A stretch of 64,000 nt of DNA from Paracidovorax wautersii (lineage in GTDB: Bacteria; Pseudomonadota; Gammaproteobacteria; Burkholderiales; Burkholderiaceae_C), in contig NZ_JAVIZX010000001.1 of NCBI RefSeq assembly GCF_031453675.1, positions 1 through 64,000 of the forward strand. The letters run 5' to 3'. Positions 16,787 to 26,081 of the stretch are shown piece by piece. The notes below the pieces were generated by a model that was not told the DNA's origin, did not search any database, and saw only the letters and a list, made by a program, of their open reading frames with translations. A program made the position numbers and the translations under genes. Numbering within the stretch: the stretch's first letter is position 1; every line of letters begins with the position of its first letter.

Positions 16787-17677
16787 TTATTTCTCGAAAC
16801 GCAGCACGGCTTCCAGCGCAGGCCGGATACGGGCCAGCTGCGCCTCGGTGGTGGCAGGCATGGGCGCGCGGGGCAGGCCGGCGTCGCAACCTTGCAGGGT
16901 GATGGACGTCTTGATGTTGGCCGGCAGGTTGTCCGCCACGATGGTGTTCCAGTAGGTCAGCATGGCCTTGTGCATCTCGAACGCCTTGGCGTGATCCCCC
17001 GCCTGCACGGTCTCCCACAGCTTGACGCACACGCCCGGAATGGCCGCGGGCGTGGCGGCAATCGTGCCGTGCGCCCCCAGGGCGAACGAGGAGTACAGCA
17101 GGGCATCAATGGCCGAATAGATCTTGCAGCCCGCTGGCGTGCCCAGCAGTAGGTCGGCCATCAGCTTCAGGTCGCCCTGGCTTTGCTTCACCCCCTGCAC
17201 GCCGGGCAGTTCGGTCATGAGGCGGATCAGCTGCGCCGGGGTCAGGTAGTTCCAGGGAACGACGTTGTAGATGATGACCGGCGTATCGACCGCCTCGGTC
17301 AGCGCCTTGAAATGCTTGTAGGTCGCCTCTTCATCGGGCTTGAACAGGTAATGCACCGGCGTGACCTGCAGCGCCGCCACGTTCAGATGCTGGATGGCAC
17401 GGGCGCGATGGATGGCGTCGCGGGTGCTGTTGGAAATGATGCCCGCCACGATGGGCACGGCGCCGGCGACCTCCTCCACCGTGATCTCCATGACGCGCTT
17501 GAACTCTTCCAGCGTGAACGTGTGGCCTTCACCGCTGCTGCCGCCGGGGCACACGCCATGCACGCCCTTGTCCAGGTTGAAGCGGATGATCTGGCGGAAG
17601 GCGGCTTCGTCGATCTCGCCCGAGGCGGTGAAAGGCGTGACGAGTGGCGGAATGACGCCGGTAAGTTCTAGGCCCAT
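16787..17677 (-). CDS. Dihydrodipicolinate synthase / N-acetylneuraminate lyase family protein
   Basis: 296 residues, a class I TIM-barrel. Family signatures are GVIPPLVTPFTASGEID, the carboxylate loop GGSSGEG (GTTGE in DapA), the Tyr in IIYNVVPW and the Schiff-base Lys in VQGVKQSQGD. It is the first gene of the operon with a Bug receptor and DhaKL, divergent from a GntR gene. It is therefore a catabolic aldolase or dehydratase acting on a 2-keto acid and not lysine-pathway DapA. The product could be pyruvate plus a ketone taken by DhaKL; the actual substrate is unknown. Confidence 0.88.
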   Translation of the reverse strand: MGLELTGVIPPLVTPFTASGEIDEAAFRQIIRFNLDKGVHGVCPGGSSGEGHTFTLEEFKRVMEITVEEVAGAVPIVAGIISNSTRDAIHRARAIQHLNVAALQVTPVHYLFKPDEEATYKHFKALTEAVDTPVIIYNVVPWNYLTPAQLIRLMTELPGVQGVKQSQGDLKLMADLLLGTPAGCKIYSAIDALLYSSFALGAHGTIAATPAAIPGVCVKLWETVQAGDHAKAFEMHKAMLTYWNTIVADNLPANIKTSITLQGCDAGLPRAPMPATTEAQLARIRPALEAVLRFEK

Positions 17678-17771
17678 GAAAACTCCAGAAGAAGGGGAAG
17701 CAGAAGGAGAGAAAAGCGATCCGTCACAGCTGCACTGGTGCGAAAGCTGCCGATGCCACCCTATGCTACGA

Positions 17772-17814
17772 CTAACATGTCAGACAGTTATCAGAGTTAT
17801 CCCTGACATGTCAG
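17772..17814. promoter_or_regulatory. Paired palindromic operators between the aldolase operon and its GntR gene
   Basis: CTAACATGTCAG (17772-17783) and CTGACATGTCAG (17803-17814) differ at one base; the second is a perfect palindrome. Their spacing of 31 bp is three helical turns, so two dimers would bind the same face of DNA. This is the expected arrangement for autoregulation and control of the divergent operon. Confidence 0.75.
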
Positions 17815-17852
17815 TGAATGCTTTCCGGGCCGACAGGCTTACCATCCAAGGC

Positions 17853-18575
17853 ATGACTCAGACCCCGGGCCCCTTGCCGCCCTCCCCGCCTTCGGCGCCG
17901 ATGACCCAGCGCAACCTGGCCTACCAGGGGTTCCGCCAGCAGATCATTGATGCGCGCATCCGGCCCGGCCAGTTCGTGTCGCAGCGCGAGCTCATGGAGT
18001 TGCTGGAGATGCCGCTGGCCGCGGTACGCGAAATGATTCCCCGCCTGGAAGCCGCCGGCCTGATCAGAACGGTCCCCAAGCGCGGGCTGCAGGTGGCCAG
18101 CGTCGACATGAAGCTCATCCGCAACGCTTGGCAGGTGCGCGCCATGGTCGAGCGCGAAGCCGCCACCCATTTCGCACGCACAGCCAGTCCCGCCACCTTG
18201 CAGGGGTTGATCGCGCAGCACCGGGAGATCCTGGAACGCGGCCTGGCCAGCGCGCCGGATGCGGCGCTGGAGAAGGACGCGCAGGCGGTGGACTGGGGCC
18301 TGCACGACCTGATGGTGGATTCGATCGGCAACGAGATCCTGTCCGAGATCTACCGGGTCAACAGCCTGCACGTACGGCTCATCCGGTTCGATGCCGATTC
18401 GCTGCGGCCCATGCAGATCGTGCCGGCCATGCGCGAACATCTTGAATTTCTGGAGACGCTCGCCTCTGGTGACCAGGACGGCGCGGTGGAGCGGGTGATG
18501 GCGCACCTCGCCAGTTCCAAGCAGCGGGTGCTGGAGGTCATGCTGCAGATCAGCCGACAGCCGGCCAGCGGCTGA
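17853..18575 (+). CDS. GntR-family regulator, FCD subfamily, of the aldolase-DhaKL operon
   Basis: 240 residues. After a Pro-rich tail, a winged helix (GQFVSQRELMELLEMPLAAVR, wing PKRGLQVASVD) leads to an FCD domain (DWGLHDLMVDSIGNEIL). It is divergent from the DapA-Bug-dhaK-dhaL operon, with the paired palindromes at 17772-17814 between them. It probably represses that operon until a sugar-acid-like ligand binds. ATGs at 17808 and 17901 are also in frame; 17808 would lie inside the operator, so 17853 is preferred, without a strong ribosome site. Confidence 0.88.
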   Translation: MTQTPGPLPPSPPSAPMTQRNLAYQGFRQQIIDARIRPGQFVSQRELMELLEMPLAAVREMIPRLEAAGLIRTVPKRGLQVASVDMKLIRNAWQVRAMVEREAATHFARTASPATLQGLIAQHREILERGLASAPDAALEKDAQAVDWGLHDLMVDSIGNEILSEIYRVNSLHVRLIRFDADSLRPMQIVPAMREHLEFLETLASGDQDGAVERVMAHLASSKQRVLEVMLQISRQPASG

Positions 18576-18933
18576 CCCCGCGGTCCCGGCGCGCTAGCTC
18601 GCCGCGGGCCTTCCAGGCGGCGGCTTGGGCTGCAGCCGCTGCGAATCCGTTATCCTGCGGGGCTCAGGTTTTTCCCGTGGTCCTCCATGTTTTCACTCTG
18701 GTTGGCGGTCGCTTCCGCTTGGCCGCCGCCACCGATCTCCGATCGGCGTGTCCCACGCCCCCACCCGCGGGCGCGCTTCCTGCCTGGCCACCCCGCCCGG
18801 CACGGGCACGGCATGCGTTCACTGCACGCGCAAGCAGCACCAGAAGCACCGACCTGCCCTTCCGCCGCCACGGCGATGGCACCCGCTGAAGTCCGAACCG
18901 CGTCCGTCAGCGCTTTTTCTTGAAAAGACCCCT
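18576..18933 (+). other. Intergenic region before malic enzyme
   Basis: 358 bp. I see no gene. Short open frames are not family-like. It must hold the malic enzyme promoter and leader; no clear operator or terminator was found. Confidence 0.5.
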
Positions 18934-21241
18934 ATGACCCAGCAACTCTCCGCCGCCGAAGCGGCCCTGCGCGAAGCCGCGCTCGAGTACCACCGCAGCC
19001 CCCGTGCGCGGCAAGATTTCCGTCACCCCGACGAAGCCGCTGTCCAACCAGCGCGACCTGTCGCTCGCCTATTCGCCGGGCGTGGCCTACCCCTGCCTGG
19101 ACATCCAGGCCGACCCGTCGCTGGCGGCGGAATACACCTCGCGCGGCAACCTCGTGGGCGTGATCACCAACGGCACGGCCGTGCTGGGCCTGGGCGACAT
19201 CGGCCCGCTGGCCGGCAAGCCGGTGATGGAAGGCAAGGGCTGCCTGTTCAAGAAGTTCGCCGGCGTCGATGTGTTCGACATCGAGCTGGCCGAGCGCGCC
19301 CCGGACAAGATCATCGACATCGTGGCCGCGTTGGAGCCGACGCTGGGCGGCATCAACCTCGAAGACATCAAGGCGCCCGAGTGCTTCTACATTGAGCGCG
19401 AGCTGTCCAAGCGCATGAACATCCCGGTGTTCCATGACGACCAGCACGGCACGGCCATCATCTCCAGCGCCGCACTGCTCAACGGCCTGGAACTGGTGGG
19501 CAAGGAGATCGGCGCAGTCAAGGTGGCCGTCTCCGGTGCCGGGGCCGCCGCCATCGCCTGCCTGGACGTGATGGTCGGCTTGGGCGTGAAGCGCGAGAAC
19601 ATCTACGTGGTCGACTCCAAGGGCGTCATCTATGACGGCCGCGGCCCGCTGGACGAATCCAAGGCCCGCTACGCGCAAAAGACCGAGGCCCGCACCCTGG
19701 CCGACGTGGTCGACGGTGCCGACGTGTTCCTGGGCTGCTCGGCCCCCGGCGTGCTGACGGCCGAGATGGTCAAGACCATGGCCCCCAAGCCGATCATCCT
19801 GGCCCTGGCCAACCCCGAGCCCGAGATCCGCCCCGAGCTGGCCAAGGCCATCCGCCCCGACTGCATCATCGCCACCGGCCGTTCGGACTATCCGAACCAG
19901 GTGAACAACGTGCTGTGCTTCCCCTACATCTTCCGTGGCGCGCTGGACTGCGGCGCGACGAAGATCACCGAGGCCATGAAGCTCGCCTGCGTGCGCGAGA
20001 TCGCCGATCTGGCCAAGGCCGAGATGAGTGACGAAGTGGCCGCCGCCTACGCCGGCCAGGAGCTGTCCTTCGGCCCTGATTACCTCATCCCCACGCCGTT
20101 CGATGCGCGCCTGATCCTGCGAATCGCGCCCGCCGTGGCCAAGGCGGCGCAGGAGTCCGGCGTGGCCACGCGCCCCATCGAAGACTACGACGCTTACCGC
20201 GAAAGCCTCACCCGCTTCGTCTACCAGACCAGCATGTTCATGCGCCCCGTGTTCGCCGCCGCCAAGGCCGCGCCGCAGCGCGTGGCCTATGCCGAGGGCG
20301 AGGACGACCGCGTGCTGCGCGCCGCCCAGGTGGCCGTGGACGACGGCCTGGCCAAGCCCATCCTGATCGGCCGCCCCGCCGTCATCGAAACGCGCATCAA
20401 GAAGGCCGGCCTGCGCCTGCAGCCGGGCAAGGATGTCGAGATCGTCGATCCCGAGGACGACCCGCGCTTTCGCCAGTACTGGGAGGAATACCACGCGCTG
20501 ATGGGCCGCGACGGCATCACGCCCGAGACGGCCAAGGCCGCCGTGCGCCGCTCCAACACGCTGATCGGCGCGCTGATGGTGCGCCTGGGCGATGCCGACG
20601 CGCTGCTGTGCGGGCTGGTGGGCCGCTTCGACCACCACCTGGAACACGTGCGCCACGTCATCGGCTTGAAGGACGGCACGCCCGGCTTCGCCACCGTGAA
20701 CGCGCTCATGCTCGACCAGCACACGCTGTTCATCGCTGACACCTACATCAACGAAGAGCCCACGGCCGAGCAACTGTCGGGCATTGCCCAGCTGGCGGCC
20801 GAAGAAGTGCAGCGCTTCGGCCTGCCACCCAAGGTGGCGTTCCTGTCGCACTCCAACTACGGCTCGTCCACCCGCCCCTCGGCCCGCAAGATGCGCGCCG
20901 CGCGGGACCTGTTCAAGGAAGCTGCGCCGCACATCGAGTGCGACGGCGAACTGCATGGCGACGCGGCCCTGTCGGAAAGCGTGCGCAAGAAGTCGCTGAT
21001 CGAAACCACGCTGGAAGGCGCGGCCAACGTGCTGATCTGCCCCAACCTGGACGCCGCGAACATTCTGTTCAACGTGCTCAAGACCACGGGCAGCCATGGC
21101 ACGACGATCGGCCCCATCCTGCTGGGCGCTGCCGCATCGGCCCACGTGCTGACGCCTTCCTCCACCGTGCGCCGCGTGGTCAACATGACTGCGCTGGCCG
21201 CGGCGAACGCCGCTGCCGACAAGCTGGGCAAGGCCGGCTGA
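18934..21241 (+). pseudogene. maeB: NADP-dependent malic enzyme (MaeB type) with an apparent frameshift near the N-terminus
   Basis: The protein has an N-terminal malic-enzyme domain ([42 protein letters not shown]) and a C-terminal phosphotransacetylase-like domain (residues about 430 to the end), as in MaeB. It decarboxylates malate to pyruvate. From the ATG at 18934 the frame reads MTQQLSAAEAALREAAL then EYHRSP, the normal N-terminus, then shifts. The correct continuation VRGKISVTPTKPLSNQ begins at 19004 in another frame. Removing one C from the run of five (18999-19003) joins them into about 768 residues. This may be a sequencing error or a real mutation. A GTG at 19004 could still start a protein lacking 23 residues. 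Confidence 0.85.
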
Positions 21242-21280
21242 ACGCCGGGGCTTTCGGGCAGGCCGCCACCGGAGCCTGCC

Positions 21281-21363
21281 TATAATTTTGCCGGGCGACC
21301 GACGCACGCGTCCTTCGCCTGGCAGTCCCGCACCGGGTACGCCGCGTTCATCGCGGCGTTTTT
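21281..21363 (+). other. Possible short transcript: TATAAT promoter element then intrinsic terminator
   Basis: A consensus TATAAT lies at 21281-21286. ACGCCGCG (21339-21346) pairs with CGCGGCGT (21352-21359) and runs into five Ts to 21363. The -35 region is not obvious. It may be the malic enzyme terminator alone, an attenuator for the porin, or a roughly 70-nt RNA. Confidence 0.4.
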
Positions 21364-21537
21364 CATGGTGCAGCTCCCCCAGGAGCCGCGGACTGCCCTC
21401 CGTGCACTCCGGCCGCAGCAGCGGCCCGCACATCTCCCGCGCCACCCACCGGTGGCATCGCAGACGCAGCGCCTTCGGGCGCGGCGGGCTGCTTTCTTTC
21501 CTTTGTCTCACCGCACTTTCACAGGACTCTTTTCAGG

Positions 21538-22518
21538 ATGCGACTCTCCACTGCCTTGCACACCACCGGTCTTCTTTCCGCCATCGCCCTGGCCTTTCCC
21601 GCCGCCGCCCAATCCGACGTATCCGTCAGCGGCTTCGTGGACGGGGGCGTGTTCCGTGACTTCGACAAGACGAGCAAGGCAGGCACCATCCAGCGCAGCA
21701 ACCTGGCCTTCCAGGGCATCGAAGACCTCGGCGGCGGCATGCAGGCGACCTTCCGGCTGAGCACGCGTTTCGACATCGACACGGGCACGCCCGAGGGCGA
21801 AGGCGCCAAGCCGTTCTGGCACGACGAATCCACCGTCGGCCTCAAGGGCGAATGGGGCGCCGTGCGCCTGGGCCGGGCCCTCAGCGCCATGTGGGCGCAG
21901 GACTGGCAGTTCGATCCCTGGGCCAATTTCAACCGCATCTCGTCGCCGGCCTGGTACTTCTGGCATGCGCAGACTCCCACCGACCGCGCCAGCAACAACG
22001 GTTCTCCTGAATACGGCCGCATGGCCAACGGCGTGTTCTACGACTCGCCCACCCTCGGCGGCTTCACGGTGCACCTGAGTGCATCGCCCGAGCGCACCAC
22101 GGCCCCTGGCAGCCGCGGCCGCGGCCATTCGGCCTCGCTGAACTACAGCCAGGGCCCCGTCTCCGCCATGCTGGCGCACGAGCGCAACGGCAGCGGCGAC
22201 CGCGATCTGTTCGTGGCCGGCAAATACGACTTCGGCGCCGTGGCCGTCATGGGCGCGTACGACGATTCACGCACCGCCGGCCCCGAAGTGCGTGCCCGTG
22301 CGGCCACGCTGGGGGCCGCCTACACCGTGGGCGCCACGGTGTTCAAGGCGGGCTATGGCCGCCAGCGCATCGGCGATGCCACGAACCATTTCGCGTCGCT
22401 GGGCGCAGACCACGCTTTGTCCAAGCGCACCACCGTGTACGCCAGCCTGGGCCACCAGCGCTATGAGGACCAGCCCTCGCGCACGGCGTTCGGCGTCGGC
22501 ATCGGCCACGCGTTCTGA
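21538..22518 (+). CDS. Gram-negative general porin (OmpC/Omp32-like, type 4)
   Basis: 326 residues. A signal peptide ends near AAAQS. The mature protein begins DVSVSGFVDGGVF and ends in a terminal Phe (GVGIGHAF), the outer-membrane beta-barrel signature. Typical porin strands include IQRSNLAFQGIEDLGGGMQA and GEWGAVRLGRALSAMW. A trimeric channel for small, often anionic solutes is expected. It is monocistronic, with possible regulatory structure upstream at 21281-21363. Confidence 0.92.
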   Translation: MRLSTALHTTGLLSAIALAFPAAAQSDVSVSGFVDGGVFRDFDKTSKAGTIQRSNLAFQGIEDLGGGMQATFRLSTRFDIDTGTPEGEGAKPFWHDESTVGLKGEWGAVRLGRALSAMWAQDWQFDPWANFNRISSPAWYFWHAQTPTDRASNNGSPEYGRMANGVFYDSPTLGGFTVHLSASPERTTAPGSRGRGHSASLNYSQGPVSAMLAHERNGSGDRDLFVAGKYDFGAVAVMGAYDDSRTAGPEVRARAATLGAAYTVGATVFKAGYGRQRIGDATNHFASLGADHALSKRTTVYASLGHQRYEDQPSRTAFGVGIGHAF

Positions 22519-22642
22519 CGCGGCACACCGGCGCGCGGCCGGCACCGCGCGCCGCATGAGCTTATGCCACAACTTGTCCGAGGGACTGCCTACGATGCGC
22601 CGCAACCCGCATCCGTATCTGCATCTCTGACAGGACCTCGCC

Positions 22643-23830
22643 ATGGCATTGCGCTCGCGCTTTCTCTCCCGCCCGCACCCGCAGGCTTTCCCCTGGGCGC
22701 TGGCAGCTGCCGTGTGCGCTGCAGCGGCCCTGGTCGGCTGCGCGACGGCGCCCTCACCGGACGCCGAGCCGGCAAAGGCAGAGATCCACGCACGCCTGCC
22801 GGGTGCCGTGGGCGGCATCACCACGCTGCCGAGCGGCCAGCTGGTCATCAACTACCACCCCTTCTACGACCCCGCCCAGAAGGTCGGCCTGCTCAACGCC
22901 GCGCGCGATGGCACCACGCCCTACCCCAACGCCGGCTGGCAGACCTGCCGCAATGCCGATGGATCGCAGAAGGCGCCAGACACCTGCCTGAACTGGGTAC
23001 TGGGCCTGCACACCGATGCCAACGGCATCCTGTGGCTGCTGGACTCGGGCCAGGCCGAGCCGCGCATCACGCCCAAGCTCGTGGGATGGGACACGCGCAC
23101 GAATGCACTGCACCGCATCATCCCGATTCCCGCCCCGGCCTCGCTGCCCGAGTCACAGCACAACGACTTCGTGGTGGACCTGAAGCGCCAGGTGATCGTG
23201 ATCGCCGACGAAGGCATCGCCACCGGGCCGCGCGGCGACAAGGCAGCGCTGGTGGTGGTGGACATGAAGACCGGCGGCAGCCGCCGCGTGCTGCAGGGCC
23301 ACGACAGCGTGCTGCCCGACTTCACCCGGCCTGTGACCGTGGACCAGGGCCTGCCCACCGCCAAGCAGATTCCCATCTTCGTGGGCGTGGACGGCATCGC
23401 TCTCGACGCGCAGGGCGAGTGGCTGTACTACGCGCCCCTCAACAAGGGCCAGGTCTACCGTCTGCGCATGGACGACCTGGTGAACCCGTCGCTCGGCGCT
23501 GAGGCGCTGGGCGCCCGCGTGCAGGCCTATGCGGCCAAGCCGAACACGGGAGGCCTCAGCATCGACACCGCTGGCAACCTGTACCTCACGGAAGTGGGCG
23601 AGCGTGCCATCGGCGTCATTCCCGCGGACACGCGCACCTACCGGCGGCTCGTGTCCGACCCGGGCATGGTGTGGCCCGACGGCGTGGTGTACGCGCAGGA
23701 CGGCTACCTGTACACCGGCGCCGCCCAGTTGCCGCTGGCCGCGCCGCTCAACGGCGGCAAGGCTGAGAATGCCCCGCCCTATCTGCTGTACCGCTTCCGG
23801 CCGCTGGCGCCCGGCATTCCCGGGTTCTGA
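22643..23830 (+). CDS. Lipoprotein of the major royal jelly / yellow (dopachrome-tautomerase-like) family
   Basis: 395 residues. The N-terminus is a lipoprotein signal with lipobox LVGC. The remainder is a six-bladed propeller of the MRJP/yellow family, with VGGITTLPSGQLVINYHPFY, VLGLHTDANGILWLLDSG, VGVDGIALDAQGEWLYY and MVWPDGVVYAQDGYLYT. Bacterial members are often annotated as L-dopachrome-tautomerase-related or SMP-30-like. Their substrates are mostly unknown, and the propeller may bind or hydrolyse small molecules. It probably sits in the periplasm attached to a membrane. Neighbours give no clear pathway. Confidence 0.85.
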   Translation: MALRSRFLSRPHPQAFPWALAAAVCAAAALVGCATAPSPDAEPAKAEIHARLPGAVGGITTLPSGQLVINYHPFYDPAQKVGLLNAARDGTTPYPNAGWQTCRNADGSQKAPDTCLNWVLGLHTDANGILWLLDSGQAEPRITPKLVGWDTRTNALHRIIPIPAPASLPESQHNDFVVDLKRQVIVIADEGIATGPRGDKAALVVVDMKTGGSRRVLQGHDSVLPDFTRPVTVDQGLPTAKQIPIFVGVDGIALDAQGEWLYYAPLNKGQVYRLRMDDLVNPSLGAEALGARVQAYAAKPNTGGLSIDTAGNLYLTEVGERAIGVIPADTRTYRRLVSDPGMVWPDGVVYAQDGYLYTGAAQLPLAAPLNGGKAENAPPYLLYRFRPLAPGIPGF

Positions 23831-23860
23831 GCCTCTTGCCGAGGCGGTCCGGCGGCATCG

Positions 23861-24847
23861 TCACTCGGGCTGGATCTTTCCCTTCCGGATCACGTCCGTC
23901 CACTTCGCCATTTCCCCCTGGATGCGCCGGGCAAACTCCTCGGGCGTGCTTCCGACGGGCTCGAAGCCCAGGGAGGTGAGCTTGGCGCGCATCTCGCCTT
24001 CGCGGATGGACGTTCTCAGTGCCTTGCTGACTTTGTCCACCACCGCTGCGGGCACGCCCTTTGGAGCGATGAGCCCGAACAGCGGCATGGTGTCCACGCC
24101 CGGCAAACCGGCCTCGCCGAACGTGGGAACGTCGGGCAGTTGCGGCGAACGCTTGGCACCGGTCACTGCCAGCGCACGGAGCTTGCCGGCCTTGATGTGT
24201 TCGGCCAGCGTGGGCACCGTCGCAAAGGCGAACTGGACCTGCCCACCCAGCAGGTCGGAGATGACCGTGCCACCGCCCCGGTAGGGAATGTGCGTGACCT
24301 GCAGACCGGCCTGCTGGGCCAGCTGTTCTCCGGCCAGATGCGGGCCACTGCCCACCCCTGCCGATCCGTACGCCAATGTCTGGGGCTCGGCCTTGGCCTT
24401 GGCAATAAAGCCCGCCAGGTCCTTTACCGCTACCGAGGGGTGCGTGACCAGGACGAACTGGGCCGTGGCGATCAGGCAGATCGGGGTGAAGTCCTTCTGC
24501 GTGTCATAACCCAGCCGCGCGCCGAGCAGCGCGGGATTGATCGTGAAGGTGCTGTCCACCATGCCGAGCGTGTAGCCGTCGGGCGCGGATCGGGCCAGTT
24601 CCCGGGTGCCGATGGTGGTGCCGGCCCCGCCCTTGTTGTCCGCAATGAACGACTGCCCCAGGGCCTGCTGCAGCGCCTGGCCGGCCAGCCGACCCAGGTT
24701 GTCCGTGGCACCGCCCGCCGGATAGGGAATGATCAGCCGAACCACCTTGTCCGGGTACTGGCCCGGGTTGGCCAGGGCCCACGAGGCGGCAGTGCCCGCG
24801 GCGAGGCCTGCGCAGAGTTGGATGAAGGTGCGGCGGTTGTTGTGCAT
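23861..24847 (-). CDS. Bug-family solute receptor next to an enolase-superfamily gene
   Basis: 328 residues. NNRRTFIQLCAGLAAG with a following hydrophobic stretch is a Tat-like export signal. Bug motifs are KVVRLIIPYPAGGATDN, DNKGGAGTTIGT, APDGYTLGM, YGSAGVGSGPHLAGE and HIPYRGGG. It is probably co-transcribed with the enolase-family gene upstream (38 bp gap), under the divergent LysR regulator. The pair suggests capture and breakdown of a hydroxy-carboxylic acid. Confidence 0.92.
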   Translation of the reverse strand: MHNNRRTFIQLCAGLAAGTAASWALANPGQYPDKVVRLIIPYPAGGATDNLGRLAGQALQQALGQSFIADNKGGAGTTIGTRELARSAPDGYTLGMVDSTFTINPALLGARLGYDTQKDFTPICLIATAQFVLVTHPSVAVKDLAGFIAKAKAEPQTLAYGSAGVGSGPHLAGEQLAQQAGLQVTHIPYRGGGTVISDLLGGQVQFAFATVPTLAEHIKAGKLRALAVTGAKRSPQLPDVPTFGEAGLPGVDTMPLFGLIAPKGVPAAVVDKVSKALRTSIREGEMRAKLTSLGFEPVGSTPEEFARRIQGEMAKWTDVIRKGKIQPE

Positions 24848-24885
24848 GGGGGTTGTCTCCTTCGGGTAATGGGTTCAGGGGCGGA

Positions 24886-25983
24886 TCACTGCGAATAGGC
24901 GCCCTGCGCCAGCGCGTCTTCCGGGTCGGCGCCAAGGCCCGGCGCGTCCGGCACCTGTATCCAGCCGCGTTCGATGGGTGCCGTTCTGGCGTAGGGAACA
25001 TGGGCCAGTTCGACGTACAGGCGCTCCAGGGACACCTCGGCGTCCTGCGCGGCGATCAGGTGCAGGCTGGCCAGAAAGCCGGGGCCGAAGAACGCGACCT
25101 GCGGGGCGCAGGTGACGCGGCTGCCCCGGCACGCCTGCAAGATGTCCCATGCGGCCGTGAGCCCGAGCTTGATCACACTGGGCTGGACGTACTGCACGGT
25201 TTCCTGTTCGACCATGCGCCGCAGCGCATGGGCGCAGCTGGCGTTCTCGCCCACGGCCAGCGGCACCGGCACCTTCGCCTTCAGGGCGGCAAGGGCCTGG
25301 TCGTTCTCCGGCATCCAGATTGGCTCCTCGATCCAGAACGGCTGGTAAGGCAGCATGGCGGCGATGGCGCCCTCCGCCTCGTCGGGCAGCCACGCGCAGT
25401 TCGTGTCCACCATCACCGGAACGTCGGGGCCCACCGACTTGCGCACCGCGGCCATCGCCTCGGCGGTGCGCTCGTGCAGCTTGATCTCGGTGTAGCCGTC
25501 ATTCAGGGCCCGCTGGCTCACCTGGTCGAGCAGAGTCGCATCCGCGTAGTACTGGAGCAGCGATGCATAGACCCGGACACGGTCGCGCCGCTTGCCGCCC
25601 AGGAGTTGGTACAGCGGTACGTTCTCGCGCTTGGCGCGCAGATCCCACAGGGCGATGTCCAGGCCGGCGAGCGCATGCACCACCGGGCCGGAACGTCCCA
25701 GGTTGTGCAGCATGCGCTGCAGGGTCGGCAACAGGGCCGGATCGCCGGCATCCTTGCCGCATGCCAGGGGCGCGATCAGCGTCTCGAAGATGGCTTGCAG
25801 CGCGCGGGGCTCCACGCAATACGACTCGCCCCAGGCCACGGTACCGTCTTGCATCTCCACCCGCACCAGGGCGCTGTCCAGCTTGTCGCGCGGCCGGCCG
25901 GCAAACAGCGGCGGCGGGCTCCAGTGGTGGAACGGAAGGCGCATGGGAATGCAGCGGACGGAAACGATGGTGTTGGCGGTCAT
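24886..25983 (-). CDS. Mandelate racemase / muconate lactonizing enzyme family protein with altered active site
   Basis: 365 residues from the ATG at 25983 (a further start at 26004 adds 7). It has the enolase-superfamily capping domain and barrel. Metal ligands appear intact: Asp193 (MVDTN), Glu219 or Glu220 (WIEEP) and Glu246 (VGEN). The base motif is K168-L-H170 in place of KxK. The position of the usual catalytic Asp reads Ser269 (VQPSVIKLG) and the usual catalytic His reads Gln295 (APQVAFFGPG). It therefore lacks the Asp-His dyad of classical racemases and dehydratases. It pairs with a Bug receptor and a divergent LysR gene, implying acid-sugar or hydroxy-acid catabolism. Confidence 0.87.
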   Translation of the reverse strand: MTANTIVSVRCIPMRLPFHHWSPPPLFAGRPRDKLDSALVRVEMQDGTVAWGESYCVEPRALQAIFETLIAPLACGKDAGDPALLPTLQRMLHNLGRSGPVVHALAGLDIALWDLRAKRENVPLYQLLGGKRRDRVRVYASLLQYYADATLLDQVSQRALNDGYTEIKLHERTAEAMAAVRKSVGPDVPVMVDTNCAWLPDEAEGAIAAMLPYQPFWIEEPIWMPENDQALAALKAKVPVPLAVGENASCAHALRRMVEQETVQYVQPSVIKLGLTAAWDILQACRGSRVTCAPQVAFFGPGFLASLHLIAAQDAEVSLERLYVELAHVPYARTAPIERGWIQVPDAPGLGADPEDALAQGAYSQ

Positions 25984-26081
25984 GCGGAATGTCGAGGGCA
26001 GCAAGAGGCAGTGGGACCATCTTCGCGAGCGTGCGCACCATGGTCAAATAGATAGAACCACTGTTTTCATACAAATTCCAT

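Noticed and set aside
16787-17677. Lysine-biosynthetic DapA
   Set aside because: The GTTGE loop is changed to GGSSGE and the operon context is catabolic, so a DapA name would mislead.
18932-21511. An 859-codon reverse-strand frame
   Set aside because: It is antisense to malic enzyme and has compositionally biased sequence.
26064-26078. A fifth TTTGTAT-like site before the LysR gene
   Set aside because: Only a half-site matches (on the reverse strand). It is better explained as part of the LysR binding region.
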